Assembly (NCBI GenBank): GCA_002070945.1
Contig: MWEG01000023.1
Location: forward strand, 124,001 to 188,000
From: Lentisphaerae bacterium ADurb.Bin082
GTDB taxonomy: Bacteria; Verrucomicrobiota; Lentisphaeria; Oligosphaerales; Oligosphaeraceae
Direction: 5' to 3'
Length of the DNA: 64,000 nucleotides
Shown piece by piece: positions 36,646 through 44,596 of the stretch. Both the position numbers and the translations under genes were made by a program. The notes beneath the pieces were generated by a model. It ran no database searches and was not told the DNA's origin. It was given only the letters and a program-made list of their open reading frames with translations. Every line of letters starts with the position of its first letter. Within the stretch, counting starts at the first letter, position 1.

Positions 36646-37533
36646 TCAATTCCCCTGCTTGCGGCGACACTTGAAATGTTTGGGAGGAAAGCCGTATTTC
36701 CGCTTGAATTCGGAAGCGAAATACTGCGGGGAGGAATAATGGAGAAGTTCGGCAATCTCCTTGACAGAGTACGAATGACTCTCCAGCAAGGTCTTGGCGC
36801 GTTCCAATTTCTGCTCAAGATAATAGGCGACCGGCGATGTATTCATATAACGGCGGAACTGCCGGTGAAGCGTCGCACTGCTGGCGCCGGAATGACGGAC
36901 AAGGTCCTGGAGGGACATCGTCGATTCAAGCTGATTATAAATGTACTCAAGCGCCCGTTGCAGTTCCGGCGGACGTCGGCAAACCGTTATCATCTCAGCC
37001 AGCTCCACAAGAAGAGAATAGCAAAGGATGCTTGATTCTCGGCGGCTTTCCTGCGTATTCTCTCCGTTCAACTCATAAAGCCGGTCAATGATGCCATCTA
37101 ACCGAGCATGATCACCGGCGGAGATCATGTCAACGCGGGTGAGGCCAAGCATCTCAAGTATCTGCCGTAGCAGCGGCCCCTCCATGATAACCGTCTTCTT
37201 CACGGCAAAAGCGGTCTCGCATCGGATTGAGTTGTCCATGTCCAAGTGCGGCAGGAAAATCTCGCCGGGATTGACCCGCATGGTGAGATTATTCTGTTGG
37301 AAGATAAAAACTCCCTGCTGGACATATTCCACGGCGAATGTATCAGAAAATCTCCTCTCGCGGTAACACTCCCTGCGCCATTCATCCAGGCCGCATGACG
37401 GCGTCCATAGCGGATAAACAGGGTCTGGCTTGTTGATTATACTGAACTTGTGAAGCGGATATGGCCCGTAATTGTACCCGCCAAGCCATGACTTTCCCCT
37501 GCGAACTTCGATGAATCTAATGTGTTCCGGCAT
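36646..37533 (-). CDS. AraC-family transcriptional regulator
   Basis: 295 residues. ATG 37533 is chosen because AAGGAGC lies 9 nt upstream, rather than a longer frame starting at 37587. The N-terminal half (about 60-130) looks like a cupin sensor, with VQQGVFIFQQNNLTMRVNPGEIFLP. The C-terminal 100 residues are two HTH motifs: MSLQDLVRHSGASSATLHRQFRRY, interrupted here by SPVAYYLEQKLERAK, then SVKEIAELLHYSSPQYFASEFKR. This is the Lentisphaerota/Firmicutes pattern of sugar-responsive regulators. It is transcribed away from the prepilin-like gene, and the 220-bp interval contains candidate operators. Confidence 0.93.
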   Translation of the reverse strand: MPEHIRFIEVRRGKSWLGGYNYGPYPLHKFSIINKPDPVYPLWTPSCGLDEWRRECYRERRFSDTFAVEYVQQGVFIFQQNNLTMRVNPGEIFLPHLDMDNSIRCETAFAVKKTVIMEGPLLRQILEMLGLTRVDMISAGDHARLDGIIDRLYELNGENTQESRRESSILCYSLLVELAEMITVCRRPPELQRALEYIYNQLESTMSLQDLVRHSGASSATLHRQFRRYMNTSPVAYYLEQKLERAKTLLESHSYSVKEIAELLHYSSPQYFASEFKRKYGFPPKHFKCRRKQGN

Positions 37534-37610
37534 CTCTGCTTTGCTCCTTGCAAGAATGTCTACCGTAATTGATAATATAACATACATTTTCTGTCTTGAA
37601 AACTTTTGCT

Positions 37611-37695
37611 AATGAATGAAGGCTATGATATAATAATATAAGTATGATTCATTGGGGAGAAAACTGAAAACTTCGATCTTCCTAAATGATTCATC
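37611..37695. promoter_or_regulatory. Candidate AraC operator boxes in the divergent promoter
   Basis: ATGATTCATT (37644-37653) and ATGATTCATC (37686-37695) are direct repeats 42 bp apart. AATGAATGAA (37611-37620) is a near-complement on the other side. An AT-rich stretch (about 37627-37640, TATAATAATATAA) could hold -10 elements. The binding protein is inferred from the adjacent AraC gene. Confidence 0.45.
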
Positions 37696-37752
37696 ATCTC
37701 GACGAACGTAATTGAAGCACTTCAACAAACAAGTAAAAAAAGGAATCATCCC

Positions 37753-38430
37753 ATGAAGCCGCATCATACAAACAAAGAGCTATCCGCATTCACGCTGATC
37801 GAATTACTGGTTGTCATCGCAATCATCGCCATCCTGGCGGCAATGCTGTTGCCTGCCCTAAGCAAGGCGCGTGAGAAGGCTAGAACCATCAGCTGCGTGA
37901 ACAACTTGAGACAGTTTGGCTTGGCCGACGCCATGTACATTGGTGACTTTGACGACATGATCGTGCCGGTGGCTAACGGCATTCCTACGGGAGTTCGACC
38001 GTGGATTCCGCCCTATTGCTTCCCCTTGCTTTTCGACTACATTGGCGACTGGAAGTCCTATCTATGCCCGTCGGACACCACGCCGTATTCCTGTATCGAT
38101 TACAACAGAATCCACGGCAACAGTCTCAGCTATATCGCCAATTATGGCGTTCACAAACAGGGCAATTGGGATCCGAAGGTGATCAAGATCAATCGCTGCC
38201 TTGAGCCGAGCAAAAGCATTTCTTTTGGGCCGAATCAACGCAGTTCGGGAGGCACTCTCGGCGCCACCCACGAACATCTGATCGTGAGCCTGACCGACCC
38301 CACGCGGGTGAACACGTCCCGGCACGGCGGGTCATCAGCCAATTATGTCATGATGGATGGCCATGTGGAGAACATCAGCGCGGTGAAAATGTACGCCGAG
38401 CGGGGAGTCTACTGGAAAAACTGGTTCTAA
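37753..38430 (+). CDS. Prepilin-like protein with N-methylation motif and H-X9-DG C-terminus
   Basis: 225 residues. The N-terminal type IV prepilin signal [18 protein letters not shown] is followed by [14 protein letters not shown] and SCVNNLRQ, the form very common in Lentisphaerota and Planctomycetes. Near the C-terminus, [17 protein letters not shown] gives the His-X9-Asp-Gly motif of this processing-associated family. Such proteins occur in large paralogous sets, often beside AraC regulators and glycan-use genes. They are probably cell-surface or pseudopilin-like, with function unproven. AAGGAA lies upstream, and a terminator follows. Confidence 0.93.
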   Translation: MKPHHTNKELSAFTLIELLVVIAIIAILAAMLLPALSKAREKARTISCVNNLRQFGLADAMYIGDFDDMIVPVANGIPTGVRPWIPPYCFPLLFDYIGDWKSYLCPSDTTPYSCIDYNRIHGNSLSYIANYGVHKQGNWDPKVIKINRCLEPSKSISFGPNQRSSGGTLGATHEHLIVSLTDPTRVNTSRHGGSSANYVMMDGHVENISAVKMYAERGVYWKNWF

Positions 38431-38445
38431 CTGCCGGGACACACG

Positions 38446-38477
38446 GCAAAAGGCGCGACGCCTGCCGCGCCTTTTGC
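38446..38477 (+). terminator. Stem-loop terminator after the prepilin-like gene
   Basis: GCAAAAGGCGCG (38446-38457) pairs perfectly with CGCGCCTTTTGC (38466-38477), giving a 12-bp stem and 8-nt loop. The T run is inside the right arm. Confidence 0.75.
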
Positions 38478-38560
38478 GTCTATCACAAGATTCAGCACAT
38501 TATTGTGCTGGACATGGATAATTTTCATAAAACTTATGGAAAACAAGTGCCTTACTGTCT

Positions 38561-38650
38561 AACGTCCACTAAAGTCCACTAAAGTCCACTAACGTCCACG
38601 TCCACTCTCCACTAATGTCCATTAACGTCCATTGTCCATTGTCCACTAAA
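38561..38650. repeat. Degenerate tandem array of GTCCACTAAA-type units
   Basis: Successive 6-11-bp units drift from GTCCACTAAA (three near-exact copies) through ACGTCCACGTCCACTCTCC to GTCCATTAAC and GTCCATTGTCCATT, then return to GTCCACTAAA. The last unit is the first 10 bases of the 80-bp repeat. Confidence 0.9.
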
Positions 38651-38720
38651 GTGCCTTACCCGGGGCGTTTGGCTCCGCAGCTTGTGGAAATCGCGAGTAT
38701 CAATCGGCGACCGATTGCCA
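38641..38720. repeat. 80-bp direct repeat, copy A
   Basis: Aligns without gaps to 40131-40210; 62 of 80 positions match by hand count. It starts GTCCACTAAA and contains GCTCCGCAGCTTGT and CGAGTATCAAT. Confidence 0.88.
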
Positions 38721-38812
38721 TCAAATTATATATGGCCATAACATTAACAAAAGTTTAGGTATCAACGGCTGGCCGATTACAATAATTCATCATCTGGAAT
38801 GGAATTGAAGTA

Positions 38813-38867
38813 CCCTGAATCAGTGAAGTGAAAATCGCGTCGCTATTTCCACTTCACTGATTCAGGG
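38813..38867. repeat. 18-bp inverted repeat hairpin
   Basis: CCCTGAATCAGTGAAGTG (38813-38830) is exactly complementary to 38850-38867 around a 19-nt loop; the loop ends (AAAT, ATTT) extend the pairing with one mismatch. A weak T run follows at about 38876-38882. It could be a terminator or a palindromic repeat element. Confidence 0.85.
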
Positions 38868-39036
38868 GTTTGAGTACTTTTTCGGACTCATGCTATTTCC
38901 TTGGGTTTGGGATACACATCTGGATAGCGAGGCTCCGCTTACTGTATCATAGCACTGTTATTCAGCCAAGAACATAGCCGCCTATGAAGAAAACGACCGA
39001 GAATATGCTTAAATAGTCAAAAAGGAAAGGGAAAAC

Positions 39037-40050
39037 ATGGAAATGAACTCTCTTGAACAAACCTCCATTAAACCAGCTCCTGATTTCAACCGTCTGCTTG
39101 ACGTGTTGTGGCGCAGGAAACAACCAGACTACGTGCCTTTTTACGAACTTTACGTAAATAATCCCGTTATGGAGTCCATCCTCGGCAAACTTCTGCCCGA
39201 CAGGATTTCCACGATTGAATTTTATTACCGCGCCGGCTACGACCACCTTCCCGTCTGGCCCGGATGCAAATTTACAGTAGGAAGTCTAATTGACCGCAGC
39301 ACCGGCTATCCTATCAACGACCGCGAATCCTTTAACAAATACCCGTGGCCCGAAGTTTCCTCCATAACTTTCCATGAATTTGAAGCCGTCACACCCGTAC
39401 TGCCCGCAGGCATGAAAATAATAGGGCAGAGAAGCGGAGTTTTTGAACTACTGCAAGAGCTTTGCGGATATGAGAACATCTGTTTTTTTCTTGCGGATGA
39501 CAGAAAACTGCTTCACGAAATTCTTGAGAGGATAGAGACGCTCTTCGTGGCAATGTACAAAGGCATGGCTGGGTTTGATTCTGTCGGAGCACTCATTATC
39601 AGCGATGACCTCGGATATAGAACGCAGACACTCTTATCTCCACAGGACTTGAGGGAATTAATCCTGCCGGTGCATAAAAAACTTGCCGATATCATACACG
39701 ACCATAATAAACCCTGCATCATGCATTCCTGCGGCAACTTGACGTCAATCATGGACGATATCATAGATTTCGTTGGTATTGACGCAAAACATTCCTATGA
39801 AGATGCGATTATGCCTGTCTTTGAATTCGCAAAAAAATATAAGGACAGAATAGCCATCCTCGGAGGATACGACTTAGACAAGTTATGCCGTTCCTCAACT
39901 GAAGAAGTGAGGAAGCATACACGTTCTCTTCTTGATGAACTAGGCAAATGCGGAGGATATGCGCTCGGCTCAGGCAACAGCATTCCGAAATACGTGCCTG
40001 TCGCCAATTACCTGACCATGCTGGATGAAGGATGGAAATCCCGCTTGTAA
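39037..40050 (+). CDS. Uroporphyrinogen decarboxylase-family (MtaA/CmuA-like) protein
   Basis: 337 residues with the URO-D fold pattern: SDDLGYRTQTLLSP, PCIMHSCGN, IDAKHSYED and AILGGYDLDKL. The HSCGN with a nearby Cys/His set is the zinc site of corrinoid methyltransferases (MtaA/CmuA). True HemE residues are lacking, and no heme genes are nearby. Members are numerous in Lentisphaerota, where they may move methyl groups during demethylation of sugars or other compounds; the substrate here is unknown. The gene is bracketed by the two 80-bp repeats, and its codon use looks more AT-rich than the flanking core genes. Confidence 0.85.
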   Translation: MEMNSLEQTSIKPAPDFNRLLDVLWRRKQPDYVPFYELYVNNPVMESILGKLLPDRISTIEFYYRAGYDHLPVWPGCKFTVGSLIDRSTGYPINDRESFNKYPWPEVSSITFHEFEAVTPVLPAGMKIIGQRSGVFELLQELCGYENICFFLADDRKLLHEILERIETLFVAMYKGMAGFDSVGALIISDDLGYRTQTLLSPQDLRELILPVHKKLADIIHDHNKPCIMHSCGNLTSIMDDIIDFVGIDAKHSYEDAIMPVFEFAKKYKDRIAILGGYDLDKLCRSSTEEVRKHTRSLLDELGKCGGYALGSGNSIPKYVPVANYLTMLDEGWKSRL

Positions 40051-40130
40051 TCCCGCCGGGGCAGTCAACAACCCATCACTCCCTCATGCTCATCCCGCAT
40101 GGGCAGTCTTGAGTTCGCTATGAAACTGCA

Positions 40131-40210
40131 GTCCACTAAAGCACCTTATCCGGGGCACCTTGCTCCGCAGCTTGTCGGAACCCCGAGTATCAATGCGCAC
40201 CCGATTATAA
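40131..40210. repeat. 80-bp direct repeat, copy B
   Basis: Partner of 38641-38720, in the same orientation; the two copies flank the URO-D-family gene and the hairpin at 38813. Confidence 0.88.
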
Positions 40211-40289
40211 ATTTCCGCGTATAGGGCTTGCTCATAGCGCCGCCTCTGAGCCTCAGGCCTGGGTGGCAGCTACCCTCGGTTAAGGCGCA

Positions 40290-40410
40290 CGGAACGGCAA
40301 AAGCCCGGAGGGCGACACATAAAAACCCAGGGTAAGCCGGGTCGCCAGGCCCGCGCAGCCCTGGGTGAGGTGAATTATTTTTTTGAGTCCCGGAGGGGTG
40401 ACACACAAAC
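40290..40410. repeat. Interspersed GGCGACACA-type repeats with CCCAGGG hairpin
   Basis: Two related phrases, GCCCGGAGGGCGACACATAA (from about 40303) and TCCCGGAGGGGTGACACACA (from about 40388), flank a hairpin of ACCCAGGG (40325-40332) and CCCTGGGT (40359-40366). I recognise this as a type of intergenic repeat scattered in many PVC and Bacteroidota genomes. Confidence 0.65.
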
Positions 40411-40505
40411 GTAGTTGTGGCTCAAAGACAACATGCAAGCCTGAGCTATACGCCACCTGGAAGGATTATAATTATTCATCACAAGATTTTGCGCATTGGC
40501 TACAA

Positions 40506-42085
40506 TTAAGGTGCGGCACAACGTAACTTGCAGCACGCTCCTGCCTGGTTGCCGCCTTCTGCAACGACCGTTGTCGGCTCTAAATACTTGCTGCCATGAT
40601 ATTGTACCCATTTGTCAACTACGCACTTCATTTCAGACGGCATATCGACTTCAACGTAAATCGAAAAGTCAGTAATGGGTTGATGCTCCGAGTCGTCCGA
40701 CTCCAGCGGATGGGATATGTCTTCGAACGAATCGAACAAAAGTGGCTGGGAATCATCCTTGGCAGCCTTTGACGGTTTTGCAACATAGTCCCCCATAGGA
40801 AGCAACCCACGCTCAAAACGCTCGAAGATCGTGAAAATGGCCTCATGGCTTCGGTCTACGCCAATCCAACGCCGCTGGAGTTCATCTGCTACTGCTAACG
40901 TCGTTCCTGAACCCGCATAGCAATCGAGAACTATATCCCCTGGATTGGAAGACGCTAGAATGATGCGCCGGAGGAGATCCGGGTTCTTCTCTGTAGGATA
41001 GCCCGTTATCTTGATGTTCTGGTTGTGGGCATCTCGGAACTCCAGCCAAATGTCCTGGATGCCGACGCCTGGGTGTTCGTCCAGATAAACTTTCCGTCTC
41101 GGATTGCCATTCTTTGACCAGCAAATCTCGCCCCGCGCATCCATCTCATCAAGGGTCTCCGGTGTATACTGCCAATGTTTTCCCGGCGGCGGGAGTTTGT
41201 CACGCCAACGACCGCCAGTAGCCCCATCGCGTTTCCCCGGCGCATGGACGGGAACCTTCATAAAACGTCGCCCGGTTTCAGGTTCTACATAGCGGTATTC
41301 TTTTGCGCTCTGTTCAGTAAGCGGCTCAACAGGGCGATTCCATGTGTAATTATCTGTCTTAGTGTAAAACAAAATGAAATCAGCTACATTGCCATACGCC
41401 TTTTTCGTATAATTCTTTGGATTGCATTTTTTTCTAACGATCATATTGCGATAGTTAACCGATCCAAAAACTTCGTCCATAATATGTGAACTTCCTAACA
41501 TTTTTACACTCAATAGCGTATCTCATTGAACTATAGGACTATACAAAGTTAGTATTGAGTGTAAAATAACACTCAACATTTCCTTTTGATTTTTGATACA
41601 ATCACTTCATAATCAAGAACATAAGCTTTTTAAGTGTAAAAAATTCAGGAAACTAACATAATAAGTTTCATCTGGAAAACCATATTTTCATCAAGGTGCA
41701 GATATATCGACCCTGACGGTGAAAGAAGCTCGTTCAGTAGGATAAGGCGTTGCCTGAGGTTTTCCACGTATTCGGCGCCGCACAGGTCATCATCATAGGC
41801 TTTTCTTTGTTTGCGAGAAAGAAATGCGCCCTTTGTTGCAAACGGTGGATCAATGTATACAAGGGATACTTTGCCTTGGACCGTCGGATCGCCGACCAAC
41901 GCTTTCAATGCAGCAAGATTATCGCCGCAGAACAAACGATTTGGCGAGTCACTCTTTTGGACAGCCCGAAAAGTCGTATTGGCCGGTTCGGCAAGCACCT
42001 GGGTTCTCGGCAGCTTGCCGGAATACGTGAGTTCAACAGCACTTCCGCTGTCGTTTCCATTCTTGCTGGGTACGCTTGTCGCCAT
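40506..42085 (-). pseudogene. Beta-class N6-adenine DNA methyltransferase, split by a MITE-like insertion
   Basis: Two frames make one protein. The N-terminal part (from ATG 42085) has CGDNLAALK and the catalytic IDPPFATKG (motif IV), reading to ENMVFQMKLIM. The C-terminal part resumes as MDEVFGSVNYRN and holds the target-recognition region and DIVLDCYAGSGTTLAV (motif I). The order, DPPF before the AdoMet motif, defines the beta class. A 176-bp insertion plus a 3-bp duplication separates the halves. Removing those 179 bp leaves 1,401 nt, exactly 467 codons in one frame. As read, the first half ends in LVS and stop. It lies 14 bp downstream of a putative restriction gene, so it was probably the protecting methylase of that system. 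Confidence 0.9.
41484..41659. mobile_element. 176-bp MITE-like insertion with AAT target duplication
   Basis: Flanked by AAT (41481-41483 and 41660-41662). The ends are imperfect inverted repeats of about 27 bp, ATGTgAacTTCCTaAcaTTTTTACACT against ATGTtAgtTTCCTgAatTTTTTACACT (differences in lower case). Internally TTTTACACTCAATA and TATTGAGTGTAAAA form a further exact inverted pair. It is AT-rich, encodes no transposase and interrupts a methyltransferase gene. The parent transposon family cannot be named from this sequence. Confidence 0.85.
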
Positions 42086-42099
42086 CTGTACACTCTATT

Positions 42100-42543
42100 T
42101 CATTTCGAGAGAAGCCACTTCATCGTTACACGCTCGGGAATCATCCTGAGAGTAACGACTCTAATCAAATCAGGGCACAAATTCTCAATCTTGTCATAAT
42201 CCCGCCACATGGAGCCGAGGAGAAGTCCTGGGCCGTCGTTGAGAAAAATTACTTTCAGAGGCAAGCTATGTTTCTTGGCATAGTTAAGAATTTCTGTAGC
42301 GCAGTCCCTGTACTGTCCGGTTCGATCGTCTTCCTGTGTTCCGCCACGGTCGGAATCGTATCGCGCAAGCCCAATAGCTACGGGGTTTCCTTTGTAAGCC
42401 AAGACAAAATCAACGGGCCTATCAGGCTTAGGATAGTCATCAAACAACTCGCCTAACAGAATGTCTTTGCCAGCACGTTCTGGGCCACTGATTGTAAGTT
42501 CTGGAAAATTTTCGCATCTTCCGGGTTTTACGGCAAAGGTCAT
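42100..42543 (-). CDS. Putative type II restriction endonuclease, small or truncated
   Basis: 147 residues; an in-frame TAG just upstream fixes the start near 42543. The core RPVDFVLAYKGNPVAIGLARYDSDRGGTQEDDR, followed by VIFLNDGPGLLLGSMWRDY, looks like the nuclease part of restriction enzymes, with an acidic residue before a hydrophobic strand and an EDD cluster after it. A full PD-(D/E)XK signature is not certain, and the chain is short, so an N-terminal portion may be missing. It precedes the methyltransferase on the same strand by 14 bp, the usual R-M arrangement. The specific enzyme family is not recognised. Confidence 0.55.
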   Translation of the reverse strand: MTFAVKPGRCENFPELTISGPERAGKDILLGELFDDYPKPDRPVDFVLAYKGNPVAIGLARYDSDRGGTQEDDRTGQYRDCATEILNYAKKHSLPLKVIFLNDGPGLLLGSMWRDYDKIENLCPDLIRVVTLRMIPERVTMKWLLSK

Positions 42544-42640
42544 GCCTGCAAGCAGAAACTAAGCAGCAACGTCTTTATCTCCACTGAAGGCAATTCACGA
42601 ATTTTCAATTTTATTTTCCCTGAACCCGTAAAGCCCCCCA

Positions 42641-43432
42641 TCACTCAATCCTTCGGGGGATTCTTACCGTAAACAGGTTGGCCTGCTGATTTGATTCCAA
42701 TTCCAGGTCGGGCACCTTGGACAGGGCGCGGAGGATACCGATGCCGACGCCGCGATATGGCAATTCTTTGGTGGCAAAGGACGTGATAGTCGGATTGCGG
42801 ATAATCGACACGCCGCGGCGCATATTCTCGACAGTCAAATTGCTCGGCAACGCACCAGGGCTGATGAGTTCCACGCGGTCATCGAAAATCATAATCCTCC
42901 ATGGCTCAGCAAGGAAGTAATCGCGGCGCAATAGCATATTGATCACGAGTTCTTGCAGCACGACGAACGGAATCTCTGTGTCGGCCTGGGTATTGAATTC
43001 CCTTTCCCCCTGCAATTGGTGCAGATTGCGGGTCAGGAACGACATGGCGCCCTTGTGCAAATCCCGGATACAGCCGCCGATGTCCTCGCTATCCCGGTAC
43101 TTGCCGGCTTTCGGATTATTACCGGAAAACGAGACTGCCTTGATAACAAGTGCTGGACGGAAACGCTGCGGATTCCGTCCAAACATCAGCAATCCGGCCA
43201 AGTTCAACCTTTCTTCGCATGCGAGTCCCAACTTGTTCAGCATCTGGCCGATGGTGATGCCATCTTTCTTCAAGGCTTCATCCAAGCTTTGTCCGCGGTT
43301 ACGCAAATAGAATTCGCCGAGATGATCCTTGTCCAGGTCCTCAATGGTAGTGCCACTGACCGGAAGCCCATCGGCATAACCACGATGAGATGCTTGTTTC
43401 CATAGTTGATAGATTTTCTTTCCTAAGGTCAT
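42641..43432 (-). CDS. RecG-like ATP-binding protein (HATPase_c_4 half), copy 1
   Basis: 263 residues. It resembles the C-terminal two thirds of the AlbA_2/HATPase_c_4 family often annotated as 'ATP-dependent DNA helicase RecG-related'. Seen here are LNLAGLLMFGRNPQRFRP, LQELVINMLLRRDYF, IFDDRVELISPGALPSNLT and a glycine-rich GVGIGILRAL. The N-terminal AlbA_2 (Schlafen-like) domain of about 130 residues is absent. The usual NAxxHRDY is changed to NMLLRRDY. The ATG overlaps the TGA of the upstream DUF3883 remnant. Such proteins occur in mobile and defence regions; activity of this shortened form is doubtful. Confidence 0.7.
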   Translation of the reverse strand: MTLGKKIYQLWKQASHRGYADGLPVSGTTIEDLDKDHLGEFYLRNRGQSLDEALKKDGITIGQMLNKLGLACEERLNLAGLLMFGRNPQRFRPALVIKAVSFSGNNPKAGKYRDSEDIGGCIRDLHKGAMSFLTRNLHQLQGEREFNTQADTEIPFVVLQELVINMLLRRDYFLAEPWRIMIFDDRVELISPGALPSNLTVENMRRGVSIIRNPTITSFATKELPYRGVGIGILRALSKVPDLELESNQQANLFTVRIPRRIE

Positions 43433-43655
43433 CCCGGGGGTTCTCCCTTGTTCAGCAGCTCAGACAACCGGTCTATGCGTTTGCCGTCAACCCGCACGAT
43501 GGCAAGGATGAAATGTCCTGACTTCTTGAGTATACCTGAATCTCGTTCTTGGTGACGGTGACCGCATCTGCTCCTCGCACACGCCCCTTGGCCTCGATGA
43601 AACGCTGTCGGGAAGAGTCCTCAGGCACTGCGCGATTCGATCTGTTTTTTACAAT
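43429..43655 (-). pseudogene. Frameshifted DUF3883 remnant
   Basis: Three frames are needed: QIESRSA, then PEDSSRQRFIEAKGRVRGADAVTVTKNEI, then SGHFILAIVRVDGKRIDRLSELL before TGA. Together they match the DUF3883 domain (RFIEVKGR, VTVTKNEI, FILAxVxVDG), which ends many SNF2-type helicase and defence proteins. The rest of the parent protein is missing, and the gap between the two RecG-like copies leaves no room for it. The ATGA overlap with copy 1 shows that these once formed a coupled operon. Confidence 0.75.
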
Positions 43656-43667
43656 GGCTGTTAGTCA

Positions 43668-44460
43668 TTATTCAATCTTTCGGGGAATTCGCGCAGTGAA
43701 CAGGTTGTGTTCTTGGCTTGATTCCAGTTCCAGGTCGGGCGCCTTGGACAGGGCGCGGAGGATGCCAGTGCCAATGCCGCGATAGGGCAGTTCCTTGGTG
43801 GCAAAGGAGGCGATAATCGGATTGCGAATGATAGACACGCCGCTACGGATATTCTCGACAGTCAGATTATTCAGCAGCATGCCGGGGCTGATGAGTTCCA
43901 CGCGGTCATCGAAGATCAAAATCCGCCATGGCGCGGAAATGAAATAATCGCGATGCAATAACATATTGACCACCAGCTCCTCCAGCGCGGCGAATGAAAT
44001 CTCAAGGTCGCCCAGGGAGTTGAATCCCTTGTCCCCCTGTACATGGCGCAGATTGCGGTTCAGGAAAGACATGGCGCCCTTGTGCAGGTTCCGAATACAG
44101 CCGTCGATGTCCTCACTATCCCGGTAGAGGTCGCCGGTCGGATCGTTGCCGAAAAAAGAGACGGCTTTGATAACAAGCTCGGGTCGGAAACGCTGCGGCT
44201 TCCGTCCAAACATCAACAAACCGGCCAAGTTCAGCCTTTCTTCGCGTACGAGTCCCAGATTATTCAGCAGCCGACCGATTGTGATGCCTTCTTTCTCCAA
44301 GGCTTCATCCAAGCCTTGGCCGTGATTACGCAAAAAGAACTCGCCGAAATGATCCTTGTCCAGATCGGCGGCGCTAGTGGCCATTGACCGGCAGTTCATC
44401 AGCGTAAACCAAGTGAGATGCTTGTTTCCATAGCTGATAGATTTTCTTTTCTAAGGTCAT
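43668..44460 (-). pseudogene. RecG-like ATP-binding protein, copy 2, frameshifted near the N-terminus
   Basis: A paralogue of the protein at 42641-43432, with about the same domain content, including LALLEELVV-like and HRDYF sequence (the His is kept here) and FDDRVELISPGMLLNN. From ATG 44460 the frame reads MTLEKKIYQLWKQASH and ADELPVNGH, then TAG. Comparison with copy 1 shows one extra base in GTGGCCA (about 44379-44380; copy 1 has GTGCCA). Dropping it gives VNGTSAADLDKDH and a continuous protein. The downstream frame (243 residues from 44399) is otherwise intact. It could also be a sequencing error. Confidence 0.8.
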
Positions 44461-44520
44461 CCCGGCAGTCCTCCCTTAGTCCATTCTCCTCGGCGTTACT
44501 CCATTGCCAGGCGCAATGTT

Positions 44521-44547
44521 ATGTAAAAATCTATAGTTACTTTACAT
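44521..44547. promoter_or_regulatory. ATGTAAA/TTTACAT palindrome
   Basis: ATGTAAA (44521-44527) and TTTACAT (44541-44547) form an interrupted palindrome in the 136-bp gap upstream of RecG-like copy 2 and downstream of the glycosidase gene; an operator is possible. Confidence 0.3.
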
Positions 44548-44596
44548 GTCCACCGTCACCTGTCAAGATTGGCCACACATGGAAACGGCAGGCTGT

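Larger units (their letters stand above)
38478..39036. other. Repeat-rich intergenic region
   Basis: No gene is supported. It contains the GTCCACTAAA array (38561-38650), the first 80-bp direct repeat (38641-38720) and an 18-bp-stem inverted repeat (38813-38867), each listed separately. AAAGGAAAGGG near 39022 is the ribosome site of the next gene. Confidence 0.6.
40051..40505. other. Intergenic repeats between URO-D gene and methyltransferase
   Basis: Holds the second 80-bp repeat (40131-40210) and then GC-rich interspersed repeats (40290-40410). No gene is supported; a minus-strand frame at 40146-40406 merely translates the repeats. Confidence 0.6.

Noticed and set aside
40146-40406. 86-codon minus-strand frame
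   Set aside because: It translates the interspersed repeat and has no ribosome site or recognisable sequence.
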